Positions 1 to 7,364 of a DNA stretch of 64,000 bases are shown here, piece after piece. The number at the start of each line of letters is the position of its first letter. Position 1 is the first letter of the stretch. The stretch lies in contig CAYGJS010000004.1 of assembly GCA_964350435.1 (NCBI GenBank), forward strand, positions 39,940 to 103,939, read 5' to 3'. The DNA is from TMED27 sp964350435 (GTDB lineage Bacteria > Pseudomonadota > Alphaproteobacteria > Micavibrionales > Micavibrionaceae). The translations under genes were made by a program, and so were the position numbers. Below the pieces are notes generated by a model. It ran no database searches. It was not told the DNA's origin and saw only the letters and a program-made list of their open reading frames with translations.

Positions 1-1197
1 GCGGAAACCATGGAACATAAAACTTTGCCCGACATTCGGCACCATTTGTGATTCAAACAGGATTAACCCCGCCAGCGTCGCATATTCGCCATCCGGCAGC
101 CCCCATTCATATTCGCGGTTGAGATCGCGGATGGTGACTGTGCCCTCAACCAGATATTTATTGCCGGTCATTTTCTTTACGCCGGCCACGAAGATGTCAT
201 GTTCATCGTCGATCTCGCCGACGATTTCTTCGAGGATGTCTTCGATGGTGACCACGCCCATAAACGCGCCGTATTCATCGATGACGATGCCGAAATGTTC
301 GCGGCGTTCGCGGAAAGCCTGGAGCTGGTCATAAAGATTGGTGGTTTCGGGCACAAAGCGCGGTTCCATCATAATATCATCCAGCAATAAATCCTCCTTT
401 TGATCGGCGGTGTTGTGAAGCTCGCGCAGGAGAAGCTTGACGTGAATCACGCCGATGATGTTATCGGGATTGTCTTTCCAGACCGGAAGCCGCGTGAACT
501 GGCTTTCCAGTACATCTTTGATAATCGCCTGAATGGGCTGGCCTGCATCGATCATGGTCACGTTTTTGCGGTGAACCATGATGTCTTCGACATCGACATC
601 CGCCAGATCGAGGATCGAGCGCAGCATGGCGCGCTGTTCATTTTCCTGCTCCGGCCCGTCATGCATGTCAATTACGCCGCGCAATAACTCCAAATGCGAA
701 CCTGCGGCGACTTTGGAGATATCAATCCCGAAAAGCTTGAGCACCATACGGACAATCCATGTCACGGTTTCGGTGATCGGCGCAAAGACCATAATGACAA
801 TCCGAATGATCGGAGCAATGCGCATGGACAGGCTCTCGGCGTGATGCAGCGCATAGGTCTTCGGCAGGACTTCGGCGAAGATAAGCACCAGCATGGTCAT
901 GACCAGCGTGGCGTAAACCACCCCCGCTTCACCGAAAATCTTGATGAGGACACTTGTTGCCAATGCAGAGGCCAGAATATTGACAAGATTGTTGCCCAGT
1001 AAAAGCGCGCCGATCATACGATCCTTTTTATCGCGGATCTTGTTGACAAGCGCGGCGCGTGGGTTGCCCTCTTTTTCCTGATTGTGCATACGCACGCGTG
1101 AAGCGGCGGTCAGAGCCGTTTCAGAGCTAGAGAAAAATGCCGATAACAGCAAGAGTACAAAGACGGCTAGGATAGAGAAGAGAATGCCGATGACCAT
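1..1197 (-). CDS. CNNM/CorC-type transmembrane protein with CBS domains (partial, runs off window start)
   Basis: I translated the minus strand from an ATG at 1197; 399 codons stay open to the window edge, so the C-terminus is missing. A hydrophobic N-terminus with a SETAL motif, typical of the DUF21/CNNM membrane domain, is followed from about residue 200 by two CBS-like stretches (around LPVW and FGIVIDEYG) and then the start of a CorC/HlyC-type domain. Family members are implicated in magnesium or cobalt efflux; the exact ion is not evident here. Its start overlaps the end of aroB by 31 bases, so translation is probably coupled in an aroK-aroB-CNNM operon. Several plus-strand open frames in this interval are shadows of this gene. 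Confidence 0.9.
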   Translation of the reverse strand, partial: MVIGILFSILAVFVLLLLSAFFSSSETALTAASRVRMHNQEKEGNPRAALVNKIRDKKDRMIGALLLGNNLVNILASALATSVLIKIFGEAGVVYATLVMTMLVLIFAEVLPKTYALHHAESLSMRIAPIIRIVIMVFAPITETVTWIVRMVLKLFGIDISKVAAGSHLELLRGVIDMHDGPEQENEQRAMLRSILDLADVDVEDIMVHRKNVTMIDAGQPIQAIIKDVLESQFTRLPVWKDNPDNIIGVIHVKLLLRELHNTADQKEDLLLDDIMMEPRFVPETTNLYDQLQAFRERREHFGIVIDEYGAFMGVVTIEDILEEIVGEIDDEHDIFVAGVKKMTGNKYLVEGTVTIRDLNREYEWGLPDGEYATLAGLILFESQMVPNVGQSFMFHGFR

Positions 1198-2330
1198 TTG
1201 CTTTTGCCCTCCTTGGTTTTACCGCCCAGCGATTCAATTAACACTTTACGCACCATGGCTTCGTCGACATCGCTGCTGAGGAAGGCATCGCCAATCCCAT
1301 TGACCAGCACGAATACCATTTTGCCGCTTTTGACTTTTTTATCTTTACGCATGATATCGATAAGCTGGTCGACATTCGCCGATAGCGCGTCTACATAGGC
1401 GGCGCGGGTTGGTAGGCCAATGTCGGTGTAGTGTTGCTCAACCCTTTGCAAATCATCATCGCTGCAAAGGCCCATGCGTTTAGACAGGCTGAAGGCCATC
1501 ACGGTGCCGATAGCCACAGCCTCGCCGTGCAGAAGATCGCCGTTATATCCGGCGGCGGTTTCCAGCGCATGGCCGAAAGTGTGGCCGAGGTTGAGGAGTG
1601 CGCGCGTGCCCATTTCCCGCTCATCCGTCTCAACGACCAGAGCTTTGGCGACGCAGCTGGTCTTGATAACATGGACCAGAGCGTCTTCATCCAGCGATAT
1701 CACCTTTTCGTAATTTTGCTCCAGCCAGTTGAAAAATCCGGAATCGCGAATCAAGCCATATTTGACGACCTCGGCATAGCCCGCCAGGAGTTCGCGTTTG
1801 GGCAGGGTTTTGAGGGTTTCGATATCGGCGATCACGGCTTCGGGTTGGTAGAAAGACCCCACAAGGTTTTTACCCTGCGCGGTGTTTATTCCGGTTTTGC
1901 CGCCGACGGAACTATCGACCTGCGAGAGCAATGTGGTGGGCACTTGGATATACGGCACGCCGCGCATCACGATGGAGGCGCAGAAGCCCGTGAGGTCGCC
2001 GATGACCCCTCCTCCGACGGCGATGACCAGAGAGTTTCTATTGATGCCGTTTTCGAGGAAGAAGCTACAGACCTTTTCTACATTTGCATAAGATTTGGTG
2101 GCCTCGCCGGGAGGCAATGTCAGCACGCGTGTCTTTTGCTGCGCATCTTCGTGCAGCAGCGCGTCGATTTGCAAAGCGTAAGGTTCTACATTTTTATCCG
2201 TGACGATGAAAACCGTGCGGCCTTCCAGTTCTTCGGGGATGAAATCCTTGATACGGTAAAGCAGCGCCGCACCGATATAGATATCGTATGAGCGGGTATC
2301 AAGATCGATGGTCACAATTTTGGTTTGCAT
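1167..2330 (-). CDS. aroB: 3-dehydroquinate synthase
   Basis: Cytoplasmic NAD- and metal-dependent enzyme turning DAHP into 3-dehydroquinate, the second step of the shikimate pathway. The 387-residue product has the NAD-binding glycine motif GGGVIGDLTGF, the VPTTLLSQVDSSVGGKTGIN segment and the metal-binding HG..VAIG region, in the usual order and at about the usual length (360-390). It lies eight bases after aroK and overlaps the next gene, so the three are probably one transcript. The last residues (after about 375) run into the CNNM start and are unlikely to be functionally constrained. Confidence 0.97.
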   Translation of the reverse strand: MQTKIVTIDLDTRSYDIYIGAALLYRIKDFIPEELEGRTVFIVTDKNVEPYALQIDALLHEDAQQKTRVLTLPPGEATKSYANVEKVCSFFLENGINRNSLVIAVGGGVIGDLTGFCASIVMRGVPYIQVPTTLLSQVDSSVGGKTGINTAQGKNLVGSFYQPEAVIADIETLKTLPKRELLAGYAEVVKYGLIRDSGFFNWLEQNYEKVISLDEDALVHVIKTSCVAKALVVETDEREMGTRALLNLGHTFGHALETAAGYNGDLLHGEAVAIGTVMAFSLSKRMGLCSDDDLQRVEQHYTDIGLPTRAAYVDALSANVDQLIDIMRKDKKVKSGKMVFVLVNGIGDAFLSSDVDEAMVRKVLIESLGGKTKEGKSKWSSAFSSLS

Positions 2331-2338
2331 GGTTGCAC

Positions 2339-2908
2339 CTATGTATACAAAAATGGCGGCGCAGACAAGGCATTCAGAATCGAATCAATCGCTGCGGACG
2401 CATCCACCTCATCATGGATATGAATATGCGCCTGGCTGTATAGGGGGCGGCGCTGCTCCATGAGAGTTTTTAGGGTTTTCTCAGGGTTTTGTGTCTGTAA
2501 TAACGGTCTGCCTGAATTCTTTACCCGTTCCAGGATTATATCCACTTCGACATCCAGCCAGACCATGATTGATTCAGCCTTTAACCGTGTGAGGGTTTCA
2601 GAATTTAAAAGCGCGCCGCCGCCGGATGCGATGACGCAAGGGGCATTTGACAGAAGGTCTTTGATGGTTTTTGTTTCAGATTCCCTGAATTTATCCTCGC
2701 CGTAATTTATAAAAATTTCAGCGATGTTCATTCCTGCTTTCTGCTCAATCTCCTTGTCCGAATCAAAAAACGGTATATGCAGTGTTTGCGCCAACGCAAA
2801 ACCAATATGAGATTTTCCGACCCCCATCATCCCCACCAGCACAATCGGTTTGGATAGTTTTTTTACAATAGAGGGGATATCGTGGCGAAAAGCATTGATC
2901 TTTTTCAT
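2339..2908 (-). CDS. aroK: Shikimate kinase
   Basis: ATP-dependent phosphorylation of shikimate at O-3. The P-loop GMMGVGKSH is near residue 28, the shikimate-binding DSD motif follows, GGGA is near residue 97 and the lid region RPLL is near residue 140. At 189 residues it is slightly longer than E. coli AroK because of an N-terminal extension of about 20 residues. First gene of the aroK-aroB-CNNM operon and divergent from the small protein at 2964 and xerD. A second, distantly similar P-loop kinase sits at 55511-56281. Confidence 0.96.
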   Translation of the reverse strand: MKKINAFRHDIPSIVKKLSKPIVLVGMMGVGKSHIGFALAQTLHIPFFDSDKEIEQKAGMNIAEIFINYGEDKFRESETKTIKDLLSNAPCVIASGGGALLNSETLTRLKAESIMVWLDVEVDIILERVKNSGRPLLQTQNPEKTLKTLMEQRRPLYSQAHIHIHDEVDASAAIDSILNALSAPPFLYT

Positions 2909-2963
2909 GGGCGCAGTATAAAGGCCGTACTAACTTTCGTAAACAAACAGAATAAAAATACAC

Positions 2964-3104
2964 ATGAAATTCATCGCTATCGTTATTCTGGTTCTGAGTA
3001 TTGCCGTTCTTGTCGGTGTTGTGAGTTTTGGATTTATAGATATCCATATCGCACATACGCCCGTTATTATCGACGTCAGCGACAAGGTTTTGGCTAAATT
3101 ATAG
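2964..3104 (+). CDS. Small single-span membrane protein, 46 aa
   Basis: The open frame starts at an ATG in the aroK-xerD divergent region and ends in TAG. The first 24 residues form one strongly hydrophobic segment starting MKFIAIVILVLSIAVLV, followed by a short polar tail containing FIDIHIAHTP. This looks like a one-pass membrane miniprotein with a short C-terminal domain. No Shine-Dalgarno is obvious. I do not recognise the family and infer no function. A strong promoter lies downstream of it for xerD, so it must be transcribed from elsewhere if it is real. Confidence 0.5.
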   Translation: MKFIAIVILVLSIAVLVGVVSFGFIDIHIAHTPVIIDVSDKVLAKL

Positions 3105-3121
3105 ACTTTTATGTATTATAC

Positions 3122-3150
3122 TTGACATATTTACATATTCGCACGATAAT
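3122..3150 (+). promoter_or_regulatory. Sigma-70-type promoter upstream of xerD
   Basis: TTGACA at 3122-3127, a 17-base spacer and GATAAT at 3145-3150: a perfect -35 and a one-mismatch -10, in AT-rich sequence with no overlapping gene. Confidence 0.75.
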
Positions 3151-3174
3151 GCGGTATTAAATTTATGAAAATGC

Positions 3175-3204
3175 TTGACACGAGCCTCTTGTATAAATTA
3201 TGTA
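3175..3204 (+). promoter_or_regulatory. Second candidate promoter upstream of xerD
   Basis: TTGACA at 3175-3180 followed, with an 18-base spacer, by TATGTA at 3199-3204. It is weaker than the promoter at 3122 but points the same way. The resulting leader before xerD would be about 150 bases. Confidence 0.45.
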
Positions 3205-3363
3205 ATGCGTAATACAAATAATATGTATTTGCACTTTTTCGGTGTTTTTACGCATCACGTTACAGGGAATTTAGCGACGGTTGCATATACTGACTCAGTG
3301 TGGGGAATTTTAAATAATACGCCTTAAAAACAAGGCAAAAACAGTATGTAAGGAGAAAAACAT

Positions 3364-4356
3364 ATGGCACGTCCAGGTCGCCCAGCAATGCCCAAGCCGG
3401 ATCTACATCCGTCTGTGGAAGCGTTTTTAGATATGCTCACCGCCGAGCGCGGCGCAGCTATGAACACACGTCAGGCGTATTGGCGAGACTTGGCGGATGT
3501 GAGTTTGTTTCTTCGCAGGGAGAGAGATTCTGATGTTCACCAGGCTTCACCGGAAGACATTCAGGCGTATTTGAAGGATTTGAGCGAGAAAACTCACGTT
3601 AAAGGTGAGCGCAGCGGTAAGATTGCTGTGCGCACTGTTGCGCGCCGTCTGTCGGCTATGCGCCAGTATTACCGTTATATGATTTCTGAAGGTCAACGTA
3701 AGGATGATCCGACTTCGAATATCGACAGTCCAAAACAGACACGGACCTTGCCCAAGACTTTGAGCGAAGCGGAAGTTACGCAGCTTATTAAAACGGCTGC
3801 GCTTGGCGGTACGCCTGAGAGTGTCCGTCTGGTGTGTTTGCTTGAGATGATTTATGCAACTGGTCTTCGGGTTTCTGAACTTGTGGGTCTGCCTATGTCT
3901 GCGATTGGCGAGGGGCAAGAGTTTGTAACTGTTGCCGGTAAAGCGGGCCGCGAGCGCATGGTGCCCCTTTCCGACCCCGGTCAGGAAGCCGTTCGCAACT
4001 ATTTGAGCGTTCGCAAGCGTTTTATAGGCGTTGAAGGTAAAGACAATCAGGAGCAGTGGGTTTTCCCGTCACGCACATCTGATAGTGGTCATTTGACACG
4101 TCAGCGTTTTGCACAGCTCTTGAAAGATTTGGCACGCGCCGCAGAGGTTGATGAAGACCGCGTTAGCCCCCATGTACTTCGTCATGCTTTTGCCACGCAT
4201 CTGCTTTCACGCGGTGCAGATCTTCGCAGCGTACAGAAAATGCTGGGGCATGCCGATATTGCAACGACACAGATTTATACGCATATGATTGGCGAGCAGC
4301 TTAAAGACACGGTGGAGGAGAAGCATCCACTTTCCAAAAAATCAGGTTCAAAGTAA
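3364..4356 (+). CDS. xerD: Tyrosine recombinase XerD-like
   Basis: Site-specific recombinase resolving chromosome dimers with XerC at dif. The SAM-like core-binding domain covers about residues 14-110. The catalytic set is visible: Arg169 (GLRVSELVGL), Lys193, His270 and Arg273 (HVLRHAFATH), His296 (LGHADIATT) and Tyr305 (IYTHM). The ATG at 3364 is preceded by AAGGAG at good spacing. The 330-residue product is about 30 longer than E. coli XerD, mainly at the N-terminus. Position beside accA and opposite aroK favours xerD over xerC; no dif site was recognised in the window. Confidence 0.92.
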   Translation: MARPGRPAMPKPDLHPSVEAFLDMLTAERGAAMNTRQAYWRDLADVSLFLRRERDSDVHQASPEDIQAYLKDLSEKTHVKGERSGKIAVRTVARRLSAMRQYYRYMISEGQRKDDPTSNIDSPKQTRTLPKTLSEAEVTQLIKTAALGGTPESVRLVCLLEMIYATGLRVSELVGLPMSAIGEGQEFVTVAGKAGRERMVPLSDPGQEAVRNYLSVRKRFIGVEGKDNQEQWVFPSRTSDSGHLTRQRFAQLLKDLARAAEVDEDRVSPHVLRHAFATHLLSRGADLRSVQKMLGHADIATTQIYTHMIGEQLKDTVEEKHPLSKKSGSK

Positions 4357-4378
4357 ATTTATAGACTTATTCACAGGT

Positions 4379-4417
4379 CAGGCGACACGTATTCATTGAA
4401 TATGGTCGCCTGATTTG
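4379..4417 (+). terminator. Intrinsic terminator after xerD
   Basis: CAGGCGAC at 4379-4386 pairs with GTCGCCTG at 4405-4412, and an inner stem TATTC/GAATA (4390-4402) extends the hairpin. ATTT follows. The short T tract makes it moderate. Confidence 0.6.
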
Positions 4418-4458
4418 CTATCTAGGCGTTCACAATTCATTTATACTCAGCGAGAACC

Positions 4459-5397
4459 ATGCTCGATTTTGAAAAACCGATTTTAGAACTTGAAGGCAAG
4501 ATTGCCGAACTTCGTAACGTCAGCAGTGACGGTGAGGTTAACATTGCGGATGAGGTGAGCCGCATGCAGTCAAAGGCTGACAGACTTTTGCAGCAGGCCT
4601 ACAGCAAGCTTACGCCAGCGCAGAAAGTTCAAGTGGCCCGCCACGGGGAGCGTCCGCATTTTAAGGATTACGTGGCCGAGCTGATTACAGAATTTACGCC
4701 CCTTGCGGGGGATCGCAATTTTGCCGAGGATTACGCCCTGCCCGGCGGGCTTGGGCGCTTTAACGGTCAGGCTTGCGTGATTCTCGGGCAGGAAAAAGGC
4801 CACGATACCCAAAGCCGCATTCGGCATAATTTTGGGATGGCGCGGCCGGAAGGCTATCGCAAAGCGCAGCGCCTCATGGATATGGCGGATCAGTTCCAGC
4901 TTCCTATTATTACGCTGGTGGATACGGCTGGTGCATATCCGGGCAGGGGCGCGGAAGAACGCGGCCAGAGCGAAGCGATTGCCAAATCGATCGAGAAATG
5001 TTTGCGTGTGGGCGTTCCTATTATTTCTGTTATTATCGGCGAAGGCGGCTCAGGCGGCGCGATTGCGATTGCTGTTGCGGACCGCATTTATATGCTGGAA
5101 CATTCGATTTATTCGGTGATCTCACCGGAAGGGTGTGCGTCTATTTTGTGGCGCAGCGGTGATTTTGCGGGCGAGGCGGCGACGGCACTGAACCTTACGG
5201 CGCAAGACCTTTACCGTCTCAAGCTGATTGATGGCATCATCAAAGAGCCGGTTGGCGGCGCGCACAGGCATAAGCCTGAGATCATCGCAAGCGTCGGGCT
5301 GCAGATCAAGTCGGCGCTTAAGGAACTCACCCCTTGGAAAAGTGCCGACCTTATCCGTAAGCGCAGAGAAAAATTCCTCGCTTTCGGGCGCGCTTAA
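4459..5397 (+). CDS. accA: Acetyl-CoA carboxylase carboxyltransferase alpha subunit
   Basis: Carboxyltransferase half-reaction of acetyl-CoA carboxylase, transferring CO2 from carboxybiotin to acetyl-CoA with AccD. The 312-residue product matches the usual 315-320. Landmarks are LDFEKPI at the N-terminus, the GHD segment near residue 115, DTAGAYPGRGAEERGQ near 155 and GEGGSGGAIAI near 196, which forms the oxyanion-type acyl-CoA pocket. The start has only a weak GAGA upstream. It follows the xerD terminator, so it probably has its own promoter, which I could not pin down. Confidence 0.97.
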   Translation: MLDFEKPILELEGKIAELRNVSSDGEVNIADEVSRMQSKADRLLQQAYSKLTPAQKVQVARHGERPHFKDYVAELITEFTPLAGDRNFAEDYALPGGLGRFNGQACVILGQEKGHDTQSRIRHNFGMARPEGYRKAQRLMDMADQFQLPIITLVDTAGAYPGRGAEERGQSEAIAKSIEKCLRVGVPIISVIIGEGGSGGAIAIAVADRIYMLEHSIYSVISPEGCASILWRSGDFAGEAATALNLTAQDLYRLKLIDGIIKEPVGGAHRHKPEIIASVGLQIKSALKELTPWKSADLIRKRREKFLAFGRA

Positions 5398-5431
5398 ACT
5401 CCGGTTTACCGCTGGTTATCACTTGCGAAAA

Positions 5432-5830
5432 CTAGGCTGTTGCCCGTTGAACGTCATCCGGCCTTTGTCCATACGGTTTAAGCGCAGGCAATTTTGCACG
5501 CTGACGCATTGTTTCAAAAGACCCGTGCCCGGCTTTCGCGTGCCCCTCTTCCGTTGAAGCGGCTCTAAAATACAGCATCAGAAACACACGAATAGCCGCC
5601 GTGAGCGACGTGTTTTCTTTTTTTCTTATGCTGATCAGGGAGCAGATATCATGCGTTGTGCAACGCTCCCGTTTTGAAATTTCTTGTAAGGCCGACCACA
5701 TTTCAGGCTCAAGACGGACCGAAGTCCGGCGCCCCTGAACGGTGATATTTCGACTGATGAGTGTGCTTTTTGGTTCATTGGTCTCACCCTCTAAAAGAAA
5801 AAGGTTCTTGTATTTTTTGGTCTCTTTCAT
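5432..5830 (-). CDS. Ribbon-helix-helix domain protein (RHH_4-like)
   Basis: A 132-residue protein whose central part, ITVQGRRTSVRLEPEMW followed by a helical segment, matches the alphaproteobacterial RHH_4 family of putative DNA-binding proteins: a beta strand with alternating polar residues, then two helices. The C-terminal 45 residues (after AASTEEG) are low in predicted structure. An upstream TTG at 5848 is possible, but the ATG at 5830 has GGGAG seven bases before it. Convergent with accA, 34 bases apart. A promoter is visible at 5866-5894. The target operator is unknown. Confidence 0.8.
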   Translation of the reverse strand: MKETKKYKNLFLLEGETNEPKSTLISRNITVQGRRTSVRLEPEMWSALQEISKRERCTTHDICSLISIRKKENTSLTAAIRVFLMLYFRAASTEEGHAKAGHGSFETMRQRAKLPALKPYGQRPDDVQRATA

Positions 5831-5865
5831 TTTCTTTCTCCCACACAAAGAATGAATGATAGGCC

Positions 5866-5894
5866 AATATACTCTTTAGTATATAAAAATACAA
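5866..5894 (-). promoter_or_regulatory. Promoter for the RHH gene
   Basis: On the minus strand TTGTAT (5894-5889), a 17-base spacer and TATATT (5871-5866), about 35 bases before the start codon. The surrounding sequence holds the near-palindrome ATACTAAAGAGTAT, a possible site for self-binding by the RHH protein (inference). Confidence 0.6.
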
Positions 5895-5909
5895 CCTATA
5901 GGTGCATCT

Positions 5910-6185
5910 TTATACGCAATATTCTTCCGGCGCAAAAAGCTTAAAGGAAACAGCATGCAACCCCCGATCAAAAGCGGCGCGTATAGAGGCGTTGACCAGC
6001 CTCTGACGCTCAACACGCCCCAGCCCTGCAAACCGATCGGCAACAAGCAATAACCGATAATGCGTCTCGCCAGAACCATCGTCGCCAGCATGACCGGCGT
6101 GCTTATAACTTTCGTTCACAAGCTCAATATGGTCAGGAGAAAAATCTTTAATAACTTTGTCCTTGATCCAGTCATCCAAACTCAT
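5910..6185 (-). CDS. bolA: BolA family protein
   Basis: 91 residues with the class II KH-like BolA core: HIELVNESYKHAGHAG, GETHYRLLLVADRF, the RVERQRLVN helix and HAVSFKLFAPEEY at the C-terminus. The conserved His residues that help bind a [2Fe-2S] cluster with monothiol glutaredoxins are present. Expected role is in iron-sulfur trafficking or stress and morphology control. Divergent from the dnaJ-like gene, an arrangement commonly seen in alphaproteobacteria together with cobS and cobT. Confidence 0.93.
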   Translation of the reverse strand: MSLDDWIKDKVIKDFSPDHIELVNESYKHAGHAGDDGSGETHYRLLLVADRFAGLGRVERQRLVNASIRAAFDRGLHAVSFKLFAPEEYCV

Positions 6186-6204
6186 AGTTTAATCTTTCAT
6201 TTGA

Positions 6205-6234
6205 TTGTCAGAGACGGCCAAAAACCGCTATTAT
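6205..6234 (+). promoter_or_regulatory. Promoter for the dnaJ-like gene
   Basis: TTGTCA at 6205-6210, an 18-base spacer and TATTAT at 6229-6234, 37 bases before the dnaJ-like start, in the bolA/dnaJ divergent gap. Confidence 0.55.
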
Positions 6235-6270
6235 ATAAGATGGCCTTATGTTTAAAGAAAAAGCAAGACT

Positions 6271-6885
6271 ATGCCCAGAATTCGTTTAAAGCCCAACTCT
6301 GCTGAATATGCCGATGAGCGCGGTGAAAAAAGACGCAGCGCCCGTCCCGGCTCTTGCGAGATGCCCGGCTGCTGCGATAAAGCCGAACACAAAGCGCCGA
6401 AACATCGGGGGCTTAATGAATATTATCATTTCTGTCTTGAGCATGTGCGCGAATATAACAAAGCATGGAATTTTTTCGAGGGCATGAATGACGCGGAGGT
6501 TCAGGAGCAAACGATCAAAAGCATGTATGGCGATCGGCCGACTTGGAAATACGGGGTGAATGGCGACCCTTATGAGGAACTTTATAAAAAGGCATGGCAG
6601 ACGTTCAACAATACCGACGAAGACCCCATGAAGCATAAAAAACAGCATGACCCTGGCAACGGACAGTTCAGCCAGTACAGCCAAGAACACAAAGCCATGG
6701 CGGTTATGGGGCTGGAGCCGCCGATTACTTTAAGCGAGATCAAAACCCGCTATAAAGCCTTGGCGAAGAAGCATCATCCCGACCTTAATGGCGGGTCATC
6801 GGAATCCGAAGAGATGTTGAAAGAGATCAATATGGCCTATACCATTCTTAAACTTGCCTATGAGCAGTATGAAAAACTTCAGTAG
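6271..6885 (+). CDS. DnaJ-domain protein of the bolA-cobST cluster
   Basis: 204 residues. The C-terminal 65 residues form a J domain: MGLEPPITLSEIKTRYKAL, then KKHHPDLNGG with the HPD tripeptide that stimulates Hsp70 ATPase. The N-terminal half has a Cys/His pattern (CEMPGCC near residue 30, HFCLEH near 57) that could bind zinc. This is the inverse of classical DnaJ, where the J domain is first. Such proteins are usually encoded next to cobS in alphaproteobacteria. The partner chaperone and client are unknown; a link to CobS/CobT assembly is inference from position. Confidence 0.88.
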   Translation: MPRIRLKPNSAEYADERGEKRRSARPGSCEMPGCCDKAEHKAPKHRGLNEYYHFCLEHVREYNKAWNFFEGMNDAEVQEQTIKSMYGDRPTWKYGVNGDPYEELYKKAWQTFNNTDEDPMKHKKQHDPGNGQFSQYSQEHKAMAVMGLEPPITLSEIKTRYKALAKKHHPDLNGGSSESEEMLKEINMAYTILKLAYEQYEKLQ

Positions 6886-6890
6886 GTTTT

Positions 6891-6909
6891 ACCACTAAGG
6901 CACTAAGGG
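6891..6909 (+). repeat. Left inverted repeat of GxxExxY cassette 1
   Basis: ACCACTAAGG followed by CACTAAGGG: tandem copies of a CACTAAGG-type unit starting five bases after the dnaJ-like stop. Its reverse complement recurs at 7306-7333. Confidence 0.85.
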
Positions 6910-6921
6910 ACATTCAGATTA

Positions 6922-7305
6922 ATGCTTACGAAACTTAATGAGGCGGATGTTTCAAAAATTGTCGTTGATTGCATTTTTAAGGTTCATAAAACCTTAGGGC
7001 CGGGACTTTTGGAAAGCGCCTATGAGGAATGTTATTATTATGAGCTTTTGCAAAGAGGCCTCAGCGTAGAGAAACAAAAGACCCTACCCATAAAATATGA
7101 AGATATCGAAATTGAAGCGGGGTACAGACTGGATCTCGTTATTGAAAAACAATTGATAATTGAGATTAAGGCCATTGAACGCATATTGCCTGTTCACGCT
7201 GCTCAAATTTTGACCTACCTTAAGCTCTCAAACATTAAAACAGGGTTATTAATTAATTTTAATACGCCACTGATAAAAGACGGTATTAAACGTTTTTCAA
7301 TATAA
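6922..7305 (+). CDS. GxxExxY protein (PD-(D/E)XK nuclease-like), copy 1
   Basis: 127 residues. The family-naming motif is GLLESAY near residue 31. A PD-(D/E)XK-like core follows: RLDLVI near residue 72 and the IEIKA strand near residue 84. The family is widespread and often multicopy; its biochemical role is unestablished and nuclease activity is inferred from the fold. The gene is markedly AT-richer than dnaJ and cobS, sits between them, and is bounded by inverted repeats at 6891-6909 and 7306-7333. This points to a cassette inserted in a conserved cluster. A second copy is at 60014-60403. Confidence 0.9.
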   Translation: MLTKLNEADVSKIVVDCIFKVHKTLGPGLLESAYEECYYYELLQRGLSVEKQKTLPIKYEDIEIEAGYRLDLVIEKQLIIEIKAIERILPVHAAQILTYLKLSNIKTGLLINFNTPLIKDGIKRFSI

Positions 7306-7333
7306 CCCTTAGTGTGCTTAGTGCCTTAGTGGT
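7306..7333 (-). repeat. Right inverted repeat of GxxExxY cassette 1
   Basis: Begins at the base after the GxxExxY stop codon. Its reverse complement reads ACCACTAAGG, CACTAAGCA, CACTAAGGG: three tandem units against two in the left arm. Confidence 0.85.
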
Positions 7334-7364
7334 TTAACTTTTTTTTAGAAAGAACATAAAACCA

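Noticed and set aside
1431..2291. 286-residue plus-strand open frame
   Set aside because: It lies wholly antisense to aroB, which has clear family motifs; its own sequence shows none.
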